Shown here: one piece after another, positions 39,062 to 50,796 of the stretch | Numbering within the stretch: position 1 is the first letter of the stretch | Layout of the letters: the number at the start of each line of letters is the position of its first letter | Origin: Paraburkholderia acidisoli | GTDB lineage: Bacteria; Pseudomonadota; Gammaproteobacteria; Burkholderiales; Burkholderiaceae | Direction of reading: 5' to 3' | NCBI RefSeq assembly: GCF_009789675.1 | Contig: NZ_CP046914.1 | Coordinates: 744,001 to 808,000, forward strand | DNA: 64,000 nt | Program-made: the position numbers and the translations under genes | Notes under the pieces: model-generated | Databases searched by the model: none | What the model was told of the DNA's origin: nothing | What the model saw: only the letters and a program-made list of their open reading frames with translations

Positions 39062-39136
39062 ACCCGTGGCCCATCGATCCCGATACGCGCGCCCAGACGA
39101 GCGCGCGCTCGAAGACTTTCCGGGCTACACCACGCG

Positions 39137-40600
39137 TTAGAACGGATACTGGATCGGCTTGTCCATCAGGCTGACCCATTGCGTTTGCGTGAACTCGTGC
39201 ACGTTGGCCGGTCCGCCGAAGCGACCGCCGTTGCCCGATGCCCCCATACCGCCGAACGGCACGTGAAACTCGTTGTTCACCGTCTGGTCGTTGACGTGCA
39301 CCATGCCGACCCGCACGCGCGACGACATGGCGAGCCCGCGCGACATCGATTGCGTATGGATGGCGGCAGCCAGACCGTACTCGGACGAATTGACCAGATC
39401 GATGGCTTCTTCGTCGGTGTCGAACACCGTGATGGGCGCAATAGGTCCGAAGATTTCCTGCTCGTACGCCGGCATCCCCGGTTTGACGCCCGCGAGGACG
39501 GTAGGCTCGTAGAAGAGCCCGACGTGCTTGCCACCCGCCAACACCGTCGCGCCTTCGCTCACGCTCTGCTGCACGATGTTGTCGATGCGGTCCAACTGCT
39601 TCTGGTTGATGAGCGGTCCGAGATGCACGGGGTCTTTGGCGGGGTTCCCTACCGCGAGGTTGCGGGCACGCTCGGCGAGACGCTGCGCATACTGTTGGGC
39701 GATAGAACGATGCACGAGATGGCGGCCCGTCTGCATGCAGATTTGACCCTGGTGCAGGAACGAGCCCCATGCGCCGTTCGACGTTGCGGCTTCGATGTCC
39801 GCGTCTTCGAGCACCACGATGGCGTTGTTGCCGCCAAGTTCCAACGCGACCTTCTTGAGCATGCGTCCGCAGATTTCGCCAATGGCTCGACCCACGGCCG
39901 TCGAGCCCGTGAACGAAATCATGCCCACCTTCGGATGACGCACGAGCGCGTCGCCGGCGGCCGGGCCGCCCGGGATCACATGAAGAACGCCCGCGGGCAG
40001 TCCCGCGTCTTCGAACACCTTGGCGAGCAGGAGGCCGCCAGCCACGCCGCTCTGCGTATCGGGCTTCAGGACGACGGCGTTGCCGAGCGCAAGCGCGGGC
40101 GCCACCGACCTCATGCCGAGGAGAATCGGAAAATTCCAGGGGGCGATCACGCCCACCACGCCAATGGGCACCTGCCGGCAGATGTTGATGCGACCCGGCA
40201 TGGCCGACGGGTACAGCGCACCGTCTGGCTGCATGGGAATCGCGGCGGCCATCTGCAATTGCTCGAAGGTGGCGTGCAGTTCCCACTCGGCCTTGGGGCG
40301 CGTCGAGCCACACTCGCGGACATTCCATTCGTTGATCTCGGGCGCGCGCTCCTTCAAGAGCCGCGCCGCCTCGCGCAGAATGGCCGCGCGCTGGTCGAAC
40401 GGCGTCGCGGCCCACGCGGCCTGGGCCTTCGTGGCGGAGACGACCGCGTTGTCGATGTCCTCGGGGGAACCTGTGCCGATCACGCCGATGCGTTCCCCAG
40501 TGGCCGGCTCGATGACGTCATGAGTGCCACCCTTCGCGGCCTTCCAGCCTTCGGAAAAAATCCGCCCGTTCCAGACTTGCGACTCACCGATATTGCTCAT
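39137..40600 (-). CDS. Aldehyde dehydrogenase, probably benzaldehyde dehydrogenase of the mandelate pathway
   Basis: A 487-residue aldehyde dehydrogenase. It has APWNFPILLGMRSVAPALAL, FTGSTAVGRAIGE, the general-base Glu in ALELGGNNAIVV and the catalytic Cys in HQGQICMQTGRH. The sequence type is that of benzaldehyde/vanillin dehydrogenases. As last gene of the mdlCBA-transporter operon it would oxidise benzaldehyde (from MdlC) to benzoate for benABCD. ATG 40600 is preferred because GGAG lies 8 bp upstream; ATG 40606 is too close to it. The specific substrate is inferred from context. Confidence 0.85.
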   Translation of the reverse strand: MSNIGESQVWNGRIFSEGWKAAKGGTHDVIEPATGERIGVIGTGSPEDIDNAVVSATKAQAAWAATPFDQRAAILREAARLLKERAPEINEWNVRECGSTRPKAEWELHATFEQLQMAAAIPMQPDGALYPSAMPGRINICRQVPIGVVGVIAPWNFPILLGMRSVAPALALGNAVVLKPDTQSGVAGGLLLAKVFEDAGLPAGVLHVIPGGPAAGDALVRHPKVGMISFTGSTAVGRAIGEICGRMLKKVALELGGNNAIVVLEDADIEAATSNGAWGSFLHQGQICMQTGRHLVHRSIAQQYAQRLAERARNLAVGNPAKDPVHLGPLINQKQLDRIDNIVQQSVSEGATVLAGGKHVGLFYEPTVLAGVKPGMPAYEQEIFGPIAPITVFDTDEEAIDLVNSSEYGLAAAIHTQSMSRGLAMSSRVRVGMVHVNDQTVNNEFHVPFGGMGASGNGGRFGGPANVHEFTQTQWVSLMDKPIQYPF

Positions 40601-40642
40601 GTTCATTTCTCCGTGATTCATATTGACGCTATGGCTGGAAAC

Positions 40643-41995
40643 TTACTCAGCGCGAGGGGCGAGTGCAGGCACCGCGCGCTCGGCGCGTTCGCGAGGCGTT
40701 GAAATCAGCAGCACCGCGATAGCGGCGATCACACCCGGAACGGCGAAGACCAGAAAACTGACGTTGGCTGAAAGGTTTTGACTCAGTAAATAGCCGCCCA
40801 GTGCCGGCCCCGCCATGGCGCCAAAACGCCCCGCGGCGGCGGCCCAGCCCACACCCGTCGTGCGAATTTCCGCCTTGTAAATCTGCGCGGCAAACGAGTA
40901 GCAGATTGACAGCGTGCCGGTCGTGGTCGCGCCTGCGGCCGTCAGAAGGACATTCAGTACGAGCGGAGACTGTCGGTAGCCCAACAATGCGATTGAAGCC
41001 GCCCCAACCAGGAAGAAGAGCATCAACGTCAGCTTGCCGCCACACCGGTCTGCCAGCCATCCGCTAAAGAGACCGCCTAAAACGCCGCCCACATTCAGCG
41101 TAAGCAGGAAGGTAAGGCTCGAACCCATGGAGTATCCGTTTGCCGCCATCAACTTGGGCAACCACGTATTCAACCCATACAACATCAGCATGCACATGCC
41201 AAATGCAGTCCAGAGGAGCAAAGTCCCAGTGAGTTGATTACGAGAAAAAAGCTGCATCGCACTAAAACGGCCGCCGCTACCATCTGACGATTCACTCGAT
41301 ACGACCAGCGACGACGCCTTTCCCATGAAGTCGGGCGCGTATTTTTTCAGTAACGCGTCCGCTTCCGGATAGCGCTTCTGTGCGACCAAAAAACTGATGG
41401 ATTCCGGGAGCCAGCGAAAGAACGCAGGAAAGCAAATCAAAGGAATGCCCGCGATAAAGAAACTGGCGCGCCAGCCAAATTCTGGTGTGAGCGCTTTACC
41501 CGCGAATGCCGCGATAACGCCACCGACCGAGAAGAACCCCAGCATGCCGGTGACCATCAGGTTGCGGCGGTTACGCGGCGCCATCTCGTTCATCAACGCA
41601 ACAATATTCGGAATCAAACCGCCGAGACCAAAACCCGTGAAAAAGCGGCACAGGGTGAATTCCGTCGTGTTGGTCGATACTCCGTTCACGAGCGCGGCGA
41701 GACCAAACGTTACGAGGCAAACAAGAATCAGACGGCGACGACCAAAGCGATCTGCCGAGGTGCCCAGAACCAGCGCGCCGATCATCATCCCAAACAACGC
41801 ACTGCTGCCGATAAAGCCCGCAGTGACGGGCGATAGCTTCCACTCTTGCATCAGATGAGGAAGGATCGAGCCATAGATGACTAAGTCGTATCCGTCAAAC
41901 AGCATCAGCATTGAGCACCAGAACATCACCATGAGGTGTCGGGGGCTCAAGACGGTGTGGTAGAGCGCATCGCCAGCGCTGGCATCAGGGTTCAT
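40643..41995 (-). CDS. MFS transporter, aromatic acid:H+ symporter type
   Basis: A 450-residue major facilitator with 12 membrane helices. FDGYDLVIYGSILPHLMQEW in helix 1 has the Asp of the DGxD motif found in aromatic acid:H+ symporters (PcaK/BenK group). The loop 2-3 motif GTSADRFGRRRLI and a central GWRASFFIAGIPL follow. It probably imports mandelate or a related aromatic acid. GGAG lies 8 bp before ATG 41995. Its base composition differs: 60-base stretches I counted inside it are 48-58% GC against about 65% in mdlB, which suggests a separate origin. Confidence 0.88.
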   Translation of the reverse strand: MNPDASAGDALYHTVLSPRHLMVMFWCSMLMLFDGYDLVIYGSILPHLMQEWKLSPVTAGFIGSSALFGMMIGALVLGTSADRFGRRRLILVCLVTFGLAALVNGVSTNTTEFTLCRFFTGFGLGGLIPNIVALMNEMAPRNRRNLMVTGMLGFFSVGGVIAAFAGKALTPEFGWRASFFIAGIPLICFPAFFRWLPESISFLVAQKRYPEADALLKKYAPDFMGKASSLVVSSESSDGSGGRFSAMQLFSRNQLTGTLLLWTAFGMCMLMLYGLNTWLPKLMAANGYSMGSSLTFLLTLNVGGVLGGLFSGWLADRCGGKLTLMLFFLVGAASIALLGYRQSPLVLNVLLTAAGATTTGTLSICYSFAAQIYKAEIRTTGVGWAAAAGRFGAMAGPALGGYLLSQNLSANVSFLVFAVPGVIAAIAVLLISTPRERAERAVPALAPRAE

Positions 41996-42110
41996 TGTCG
42001 TCTCCAGATTAGATATTGAGCGAGCTCTTGAAGGCTCGTATCAGGTACAACGAATCGGCTTCTTATCTGCTTCTTTTCTGGCCTCCTCGGTGACGAAAGC
42101 CAGCGTGACT

Positions 42111-43190
42111 TCACACGAGGAATTGACTCACGGCTTCCTCGTTCCAGCGAATGCCGGCACCGGGTTCATCACCGAAGTGGGCGTTGCCGTCCCGGAATCG
42201 GAGCAGCGGCTCGAGCACCGGGCCCGCCATATCCATTTTTTCGAGGAAATGAGCGGTCGGGCTAACGGCGAGAACGTGTGCGCTGAATTCCTGAAAGATG
42301 TGGCTGGACAACGGCAAGCCGTGCTGCTCGGCAATCGCACTCGCCTTCAGCCACCCGCTAACGCCACCGATTTTCATGAGATCGGGCATGGCGAAGTCGC
42401 AGGCTTTGGCATCGACGGCCTTTTGCATCTCGTCGGGACCGAACCAGTTTTCACCCATTTGAATTGGCGTGGTCAGCGCTTCGCGAATGGACGCGTGACC
42501 GGCGTAATCCTGCTGCAGTGTGGGCTCCTCGATCCATGCAATGCCCTCGGCCGCCAGCGCGCGGCCGCGACGCTTCGCCTCCGGCACCGACAACGCCTGG
42601 TTGTAATCGACCATCAAATCCGCGGCATTGCCAGTCACGGCCTTGATCGCCCGGACCACCTTCAGGTCGTCGTCGAGCGTGGCATAGCCAATCTTGGTCT
42701 TTATCGCCCTGAAACCGGACTCGACGGCGTCACGCGCGCGCTTCGTCCCGAGCGCCACATCGTCCATGCTGTGACTATCGTAAGCAGGGAGCGGCCTCGC
42801 CTTTCCGCCGAGCAGTTCGACCAGCGGCACACGGTGCGCCTTGGCCTTGGCATCCCACGCCGCCATGTCGATCCCCGCCGTGGCAATGCGCACGATTCCA
42901 GTGTGGCCAATCAGGCGGAAACGGCCGTTGAACGCGCGGTCAAGGTCATGCGGGGAAAGCGGCATGCCCTGCACCAACGCGCCGAGTTCCTCGACCATCT
43001 GCAAGGTCGGCTTCAGTGCCAGCGGCGTGTAGGTGAACACATACGCGTGCCCGGTGACATTCGCGTTCGTGAGCAGGTCGATCAATACCAATGGCGATGT
43101 CGCCACGGTGCCGACAGCGGTCTTCACCGGATACTGCAAGGGCACATTGACCGCTCGTGCGCGCAGACCGGTGATTCGAATCTCTTCCAT
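42111..43190 (-). CDS. mdlA: Mandelate racemase
   Basis: A 359-residue enolase-superfamily enzyme, the same length as the Pseudomonas putida enzyme and with the same residue numbering. Lys164-Thr-Lys166 (KTK) is the S-specific base, and His297 in SSHIFQEF is the R-specific base. Its Asp partner is in MPDLMKIGG. Metal ligands are in VDYNQAL, WIEEPTL and MGENW, and the Glu in HFLEKMD matches the electrophilic catalyst Glu317. It interconverts R- and S-mandelate so that both feed MdlB. It follows mdlB by 13 bp. Confidence 0.95.
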   Translation of the reverse strand: MEEIRITGLRARAVNVPLQYPVKTAVGTVATSPLVLIDLLTNANVTGHAYVFTYTPLALKPTLQMVEELGALVQGMPLSPHDLDRAFNGRFRLIGHTGIVRIATAGIDMAAWDAKAKAHRVPLVELLGGKARPLPAYDSHSMDDVALGTKRARDAVESGFRAIKTKIGYATLDDDLKVVRAIKAVTGNAADLMVDYNQALSVPEAKRRGRALAAEGIAWIEEPTLQQDYAGHASIREALTTPIQMGENWFGPDEMQKAVDAKACDFAMPDLMKIGGVSGWLKASAIAEQHGLPLSSHIFQEFSAHVLAVSPTAHFLEKMDMAGPVLEPLLRFRDGNAHFGDEPGAGIRWNEEAVSQFLV

Positions 43191-43203
43191 GGCGAGAACC
43201 TCG

Positions 43204-44376
43204 TTATGCGGGCACGAAACGGGCAGCGTTCACCTCGCCGACCTTGCCATCGCCTCCGCGCCACAAGAAGTCGGCGTTGAGCTGGCTGGCCGACGGGCAG
43301 CCTAGCTGAGCGAGCGTCGTGTCGATTTCGCCCTTGAGAATCGAGAGCACCGCTTCCACACCCGCCTGGCCGCCCGAGGCCAAACCGTAGAGCGTTGCTC
43401 TGCCGAGCAGCACGGCGCTCGCGCCCAACGCGACGGCTTTCACGACATCCGAGCCGCGTCGGATCCCGCTGTCCACGAACACGGGAGCGGAGAGGCTTTT
43501 CGCGGTCTCCTGCAGCACTTCGACGGGTGCAATGGCGCTATCCAGTTGGCGCCCGCCGTGGTTCGACAGAATCACGCCGTCCGCCCCAAGCTCGATACAG
43601 CGGCGTGCGTCGTCAACCCGGCTGATGCCCTTGATCAGCAGTGTGTGCGGCCACGAATCACGCAGCCACTGCAAGTCTTCCCACGCGAAACTGGCGTCCA
43701 TCTGGCGGCTCATGAGAGCCGCCTGCAACTCCGTGTCCTGCACGTCCAGGCTCGCGAAGTTGGCCAGTTGCGGCATACCATTTTTAAGCAGGTCGAGCGA
43801 CCAGCGCGGATGCAACACGCCATCGAGAATGGTCGAAGGCGAATACGTCATGGGCATGCCGAAGCCATTTCTGATGTCGCGCTCGCGCTTGCCGTTCACG
43901 CCAACGTCGGTCGTGAGGATCAGCGTGGTATAGCCGGCGCTCAATGCGCGCTTGACCAGCCGTTCGGCCAGCTTGCGATGCACCACATACAGCTGAAACC
44001 AGATCTCGCCGCTGGCGGCCTTCGCCACGTCTTCGATCGAACTCGTCGACGCCGTGGACAGCGCGAACGGAATGCCGAAGTTGCCAGCGGCGCGCACGAG
44101 CGCGAGGTCGCCGTGCGGCCAGAAGATGCCGTTCAACCCCGTCGGCGCAATGACGAGCGGAGCGCTCGCCGGCTTACCGAAGAGATTCACCTGTGTGCTA
44201 CGCGCGCTGAAATCCACCAGACGGCGCGGCTGAAACTTGATGGCCCTGTACGCATCCTGGTTGTGACGCAGACCGATTTCGTCTTCCGCTCCGCCTTCGA
44301 GATAGTCGAACACCATCCTCGGGAGACGCGCTTTGGCGCTGGCGCGAAAGTCGGCGACATTGACGAGCTTTTTCAT
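43204..44376 (-). CDS. mdlB: (S)-mandelate dehydrogenase
   Basis: A 390-residue FMN-dependent 2-hydroxy-acid dehydrogenase (Pseudomonas enzyme 393). It has VFDYLEGGAEDE near the N-terminus, FQLYVVHRKL and the catalytic His-Arg in VILSNHGGRQLDSAIAP. The middle insertion around residues 175-215 (WSLDLLKNGMPQLANFASLD) corresponds to the segment that binds the enzyme to the inner membrane. It oxidises S-mandelate to benzoylformate and passes electrons to the quinone pool. ATG 44376 gives the family-like start MKKLVNVADFR. It lies 19 bp after mdlC. Confidence 0.94.
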   Translation of the reverse strand: MKKLVNVADFRASAKARLPRMVFDYLEGGAEDEIGLRHNQDAYRAIKFQPRRLVDFSARSTQVNLFGKPASAPLVIAPTGLNGIFWPHGDLALVRAAGNFGIPFALSTASTSSIEDVAKAASGEIWFQLYVVHRKLAERLVKRALSAGYTTLILTTDVGVNGKRERDIRNGFGMPMTYSPSTILDGVLHPRWSLDLLKNGMPQLANFASLDVQDTELQAALMSRQMDASFAWEDLQWLRDSWPHTLLIKGISRVDDARRCIELGADGVILSNHGGRQLDSAIAPVEVLQETAKSLSAPVFVDSGIRRGSDVVKAVALGASAVLLGRATLYGLASGGQAGVEAVLSILKGEIDTTLAQLGCPSASQLNADFLWRGGDGKVGEVNAARFVPA

Positions 44377-44395
44377 AGGTCGATACCTCGACGGC

Positions 44396-46974
<2,579 letters not shown>

Positions 46975-47101
46975 GCAGGCTTCGCGCACTCCGCCCGGGA
47001 CCTGGGGTATAGGCGGGGAACGGCAACCCGCGAACCGCGCCAATAAACGCCGGAACGCTCGTAGCACGGCGGTCCGGGGGTTTTCAGGCGTCCGGCGCCT
47101 T

Positions 47102-47114
47102 CATAGCTGGTATG
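47102..47114. promoter_or_regulatory. CATA-N5-TATG box upstream of the class II aldolase operon
   Basis: CATAGCTGGTATG within TTCATAGCTGGTATGTG, 106 bp before the start of the first gene. The same 17-bp element, with two differences, recurs 111 bp upstream of the beta-propeller gene (55124). It is a candidate binding site of the LysR encoded at 54088. Confidence 0.6.
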
Positions 47115-47219
47115 TGATAGCGACGTAGCGTGTGACCGGCGCTTGCCGCTAGCATCCATTCATCGTGGACTTCTGCCCGCCTGTTGCGGGCAAGCAAAAC
47201 AACATTGAATGGAGCACGC

Positions 47220-47990
47220 ATGCCAATTTCCCAACTCCAGTTTCCGGGCGTTCGCCACCTCGTCGACGATGCGGAGTGGCAGACTCGAGTCGACCTCGCC
47301 GCCGCGTACCGACTCGTCGCCATGTTCGGCTGGGACGACCTGATCTTCACGCATCTCACGGCGAAGATTCCCGGGACGGAGCACTTTCTGATCAACCCGT
47401 ACGGCGTGATGTTCGACGAAGTCACGGCCTCGAGTCTGGTCAAGGTGAATCTGCAGGGCGAGAAGGTGATGGAGTCCGCCTACGACATCATCCCGGCCGG
47501 CTTTCTCATTCACAGCACCGTCCACGCCGCGCGCCCCGATGCGACGTACGTCATGCACGTGCACTCCATCAACGGGGTTGCCGTGTCGGCGAAGCAAGAA
47601 GGTTTGTTGCCCATTTCGCAGCAGGCGCTTTTCGTGATGGGCTCGCTCGGCTACCACGACTACGAAGGTATTGCGTTGAAGGATGCCGAGCGGGAGACGC
47701 TCACGCGAGACCTCGGCAACCACCAGTACCTCATGCTGCGGAATCACGGCTTGCTGACCACCGGCAGGTCCGCCGCCGACGCTTTCCTCGCCATGCACAA
47801 GTTCGAAAGCGCTTGCATGATTCAGGTCCGCGCACAGAGCGGAGGCAGCGAGATGGTCCGCATTCCCGACGCCATCCTCGACAACGCGCCCGAGCAGATC
47901 GCGGCTGGCCGCCGTGGCCGCGGCCCGGAAATCGTCTGGCCTTCGCTGTTGCGCCGCGTCGCCCGTCTGTCACCGGGATTCGACGAATGA
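47220..47990 (+). CDS. Class II aldolase/adducin-family protein, first gene of the second hydroxy-acid operon
   Basis: A 256-residue class II aldolase-type protein. Metal histidines are in VMHVHSINGVAV and in LMLRNHGLLTTGRSA; the N-terminal half has GWDDLIFTHLTAKIPG. It differs from the FucA/AraD enzymes enough that the substrate cannot be assigned, and many such proteins in aromatic clusters are uncharacterised. GGAG lies 6 bp before ATG 47220. Its stop overlaps the next gene's start (ATGA), so the two products are made together. It could cleave an aldol precursor to release the hydroxy acid or an aldehyde (inference). Confidence 0.85.
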   Translation: MPISQLQFPGVRHLVDDAEWQTRVDLAAAYRLVAMFGWDDLIFTHLTAKIPGTEHFLINPYGVMFDEVTASSLVKVNLQGEKVMESAYDIIPAGFLIHSTVHAARPDATYVMHVHSINGVAVSAKQEGLLPISQQALFVMGSLGYHDYEGIALKDAERETLTRDLGNHQYLMLRNHGLLTTGRSAADAFLAMHKFESACMIQVRAQSGGSEMVRIPDAILDNAPEQIAAGRRGRGPEIVWPSLLRRVARLSPGFDE

Positions 47991-49225
47991 GCGTCACGCA
48001 AACCGGGCTGAGCGACCCGCCGTTGAACCCACCAAGCGTGAAGGTTCCGTCGCAAGCGCTGAAAAAGCCGTCCATTCTGAACGACGTGTACTGCCTGGAT
48101 GATTTCCAGCCATTGGCGCAGAAGAAGCTTCCGCGCCAGCTCTATAGCTATATTGCCAACGGCGCCGACGACGAATATTCGATGTCGCTCAATCGCGCGG
48201 CATTCAATCAGTTCACGTTTACGCCGCGCATTCTCGAGGGCGTCGCCGGGCGTTCGCAGAGCATCACGCTATTCGGGCAGCCGTATTCGTCGCCGTTCGG
48301 CGTGTCGCCGGTCGGCCTCGCAGCGATGTGGTGCTATCGCGGCGACATCGTCCTCGCCAGGACGGCGGAGGAATGCGGCGTCCCCGCCGTGATGAGCGGC
48401 GCTTCGCTGATCCGGATGGAGGACGTGGCCGCTGCTGCGCCGAACACCTGGTTCCAGGCGTATATGCCGGGCGACGAGAAACGCATTGGTGAACTCCTCG
48501 CGCGTATCGCCGACGCAGGGTTCCGAACGCTGGTCGTGACGGTCGACCTGCCCGTGCAGGTCAACCCGGAACGCTACGCGAAGAACGGTTTTTCCACGCC
48601 GCTGCGTCCCAGCGCCCGTTTGGCCTTCGACGGACTCAGTCATCCGCAGTGGCTGATTGGCACCTTCCTGAAGACACTGGCGTTCCATGGCATGCCGCAC
48701 TTCGAGAACTGGCGCGCCGAGCGCGGCGCTCCCATTCTGTCCGGTTCGGTGAAGCGGGACATGGTCGCTCGAGATCATCTGTCCTGGGAACACTTCAAGA
48801 TCGTGCGCCGATATTGGCAAGGCACGCTGGTTCTGAAAGGCGTGATGCGTCCCGAGGACGCCGTCATCGCGCGGAACTGCGGCGTGGACGGCATCATCGT
48901 TTCGAACCATGGCGGACGTCAGATGGATGGCGCGGCCTCGCCCATGGACGTCCTGCGCGCCGTGGTCGATGCCGTGCCCGACGTGACCGTCATGATGGAC
49001 AGCGGTATCCGGCGCGGAACGGACGTGCTGAAGGCGCTTGCCGAAGGCGCGAAATGCGTCTTCAACGGCCGCTCGTTCAATTACGCGGCGACCGCTGCCG
49101 GAGCGGCGGGCGTGCGGCATGCAATCTCGATCTTGCGAACCGAGGTAGACCGGGATATGGCGCTTCTGGGAATCAATAAGGTCAACGAAATCGACGCTTC
49201 GTTGATTCGCCGAAGAGCGGCTTAA
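47987..49225 (+). CDS. FMN-dependent 2-hydroxy-acid dehydrogenase/oxidase
   Basis: A 412-residue FMN enzyme of the glycolate oxidase/lactate dehydrogenase/mandelate dehydrogenase family. The N-terminal Tyr region is LYSYIANGADDEYS. The catalytic His-Arg pair is in IIVSNHGGRQMDGAASP, and the FMN phosphate site is MMDSGIRRGTDVLKALAEGA. A 35-residue N-terminal extension is unusual. The middle segment (HPQWLIGTFLKTLAFHGMPH) is in the place of the membrane-binding insertion of MdlB. It probably oxidises a 2-hydroxy acid other than mandelate to the 2-oxo acid. Translation is coupled to the aldolase gene. Confidence 0.88.
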   Translation: MSVTQTGLSDPPLNPPSVKVPSQALKKPSILNDVYCLDDFQPLAQKKLPRQLYSYIANGADDEYSMSLNRAAFNQFTFTPRILEGVAGRSQSITLFGQPYSSPFGVSPVGLAAMWCYRGDIVLARTAEECGVPAVMSGASLIRMEDVAAAAPNTWFQAYMPGDEKRIGELLARIADAGFRTLVVTVDLPVQVNPERYAKNGFSTPLRPSARLAFDGLSHPQWLIGTFLKTLAFHGMPHFENWRAERGAPILSGSVKRDMVARDHLSWEHFKIVRRYWQGTLVLKGVMRPEDAVIARNCGVDGIIVSNHGGRQMDGAASPMDVLRAVVDAVPDVTVMMDSGIRRGTDVLKALAEGAKCVFNGRSFNYAATAAGAAGVRHAISILRTEVDRDMALLGINKVNEIDASLIRRRAA

Positions 49226-49247
49226 CGGCTTTCGAACCCGCGTTTCA

Positions 49248-49286
49248 GAAGCCAGCCCCGCTCCCTTCCGGGAAGGGCGTGGCTTC
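49248..49286. other. Compound hairpin between operon genes
   Basis: An outer 7-bp stem (GAAGCCA / TGGCTTC) encloses an inner 7-bp stem (CCCTTCC / GGAAGGG). It lies between the hydroxy-acid dehydrogenase and aldehyde dehydrogenase genes, with no T run. It could be an mRNA processing or attenuating structure. Confidence 0.45.
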
Positions 49287-49322
49287 GTGCGTCCCGCAAC
49301 ATCCATCGGTTAATCATTGACG

Positions 49323-50771
49323 ATGAGCGAATTCAAAAACTTTATCGGTGGGGAATGGGTTGCCGGCGCATCGTCGACCCTGAACATCAATCCCAGCAAT
49401 ATCGCCGAGGTCATCGGCGAATACGCGGGCGGCACCGCCCAGGACGTCGACACAGCCGTGGCCGCTGCGGCGGCCGCGTTCCCCGCGTGGTCCACCGGCG
49501 GCATCCAGGAGCGCAGCGACGCGCTCGACAAGATCGGCGAAGAACTGCTGGCTCGCAAGGACGAACTCGGCACGCTGCTGTCTCGCGAAGAGGGCAAGAC
49601 GCGCGCCGAAGGTATCGGCGAAGTCGCGCGGGCCGGACGCATCTTCAAGTTCTTCGCGGCCGAGGTCCTGAGGCAAACCGGCGAGGTGCTGGCCTCCGTT
49701 CGTCCCGGCGTGGGTATTGAAGTGACTCGCGAGCCCGTTGGCGTCGTCGGCCTCGTCACGCCGTGGAATTTCCCGATGGCCATTCCCGCGTGGAAAATCG
49801 CGCCGGCGCTCGCGTATGGCAACTGCGTCGTCCTGAAGCCCGCCGACCTCGTGCCTGGCTGCGCATGGGCGCTCGCGGAAATCATCAGCCGCTCGGGCGT
49901 CCCCGCTGGCGTCTTCAATCTCGTGATGGGGCGTGGCAGCGTGATCGGCGAGGCCATGGTCGAACATCCCGGCATTCATGCCATCAGCTTCACCGGCTCC
50001 GTTGGCGTGGGACGCCGGATTGCCGAGCGTTGCGCGGCACTGCAAAAGAAAGTCCAGCTCGAGATGGGCGGGAAGAATCCGCAAGTCGTGCTGGACGATG
50101 CGGACCTCGCCACGGCGGTAGAGCTTTGCGTGCAGAGTGCTTACTACGCTTCCGGTCAGCGCTGCACCGCGTCCAGTCGCCTGATCGTGACGAAGGGCAT
50201 CTACGCGAAGTTCGTCGACGCGATGCAGGCGCGCATGGCCGGCATTCGGGTCGGCAACGCACTGGCGGCAACGACCGATATCGGGCCCGTCGCAAGTCAG
50301 GCGCAGTTCGACCAGGACGCGCGATACGTGGATATTGCGCTCGACGAAGGCGCGACGCTCGCGGTTCCCGGCGGCCGGGTCGCCTGTCACACCGGCAGTG
50401 GATTCGAAGGCTATTTCTTCTCGCCGGTGCTGCTCACCGATACGACGCCCGCCATGCGTATCAACAAGGAAGAAGTGTTCGGCCCGGTCGCCTCGATCAT
50501 CCAGGTCGCCGACTACGACGAAGCCCTGGCAAGCGCGAACGACACCGAGTTCGGTCTCGCCGCGGGCATCGCCACCGCGAGCCTGAAGTACGCGTCGCAT
50601 TTCAAGCGCCATAGCCAGGCCGGCATGGTGATGGTGAATCTCCCCACCGCTGGCGTCGACTATCACGTGCCCTTCGGCGGCCGGAAGGGATCGAGCTATG
50701 GTCCCCGCGAACAGGGCACCTATGCCCGCGAGTTCTACACGACCGTGAAGACCTCGTATATCGCCAGCTAA
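49323..50771 (+). CDS. Aldehyde dehydrogenase, 2-oxoglutarate-semialdehyde dehydrogenase-like
   Basis: A 482-residue aldehyde dehydrogenase. It has FKNFIGGEWVAG at the N-terminus, TPWNFPMAIPAWKIAPALAY and FTGSVGVGRRIAE. The general-base Glu is in QLEMGGKNPQVV and the catalytic Cys in ASGQRCTASSRL. The C-terminal VDYHVPFGGRKGSSYGPRE is typical of 2-oxoglutaric-semialdehyde and related dehydrogenases. In this operon it would oxidise the aldehyde made by the ThDP enzyme or the aldolase. ATG 49323 is preferred over TTG 49317. Confidence 0.88.
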   Translation: MSEFKNFIGGEWVAGASSTLNINPSNIAEVIGEYAGGTAQDVDTAVAAAAAAFPAWSTGGIQERSDALDKIGEELLARKDELGTLLSREEGKTRAEGIGEVARAGRIFKFFAAEVLRQTGEVLASVRPGVGIEVTREPVGVVGLVTPWNFPMAIPAWKIAPALAYGNCVVLKPADLVPGCAWALAEIISRSGVPAGVFNLVMGRGSVIGEAMVEHPGIHAISFTGSVGVGRRIAERCAALQKKVQLEMGGKNPQVVLDDADLATAVELCVQSAYYASGQRCTASSRLIVTKGIYAKFVDAMQARMAGIRVGNALAATTDIGPVASQAQFDQDARYVDIALDEGATLAVPGGRVACHTGSGFEGYFFSPVLLTDTTPAMRINKEEVFGPVASIIQVADYDEALASANDTEFGLAAGIATASLKYASHFKRHSQAGMVMVNLPTAGVDYHVPFGGRKGSSYGPREQGTYAREFYTTVKTSYIAS

Positions 50772-50796
50772 CCCCCATTCGAACAAAAGGTCTGCC

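Larger units (their letters stand above)
38749..39136. other. Regulatory intergenic region upstream of the substrate-binding protein gene
   Basis: About 388 bp between the mdl-operon 3' end and the substrate-binding protein gene. It is AT-rich and holds three copies of an 18-bp dyad, listed separately. I see no gene in it. Confidence 0.7.
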
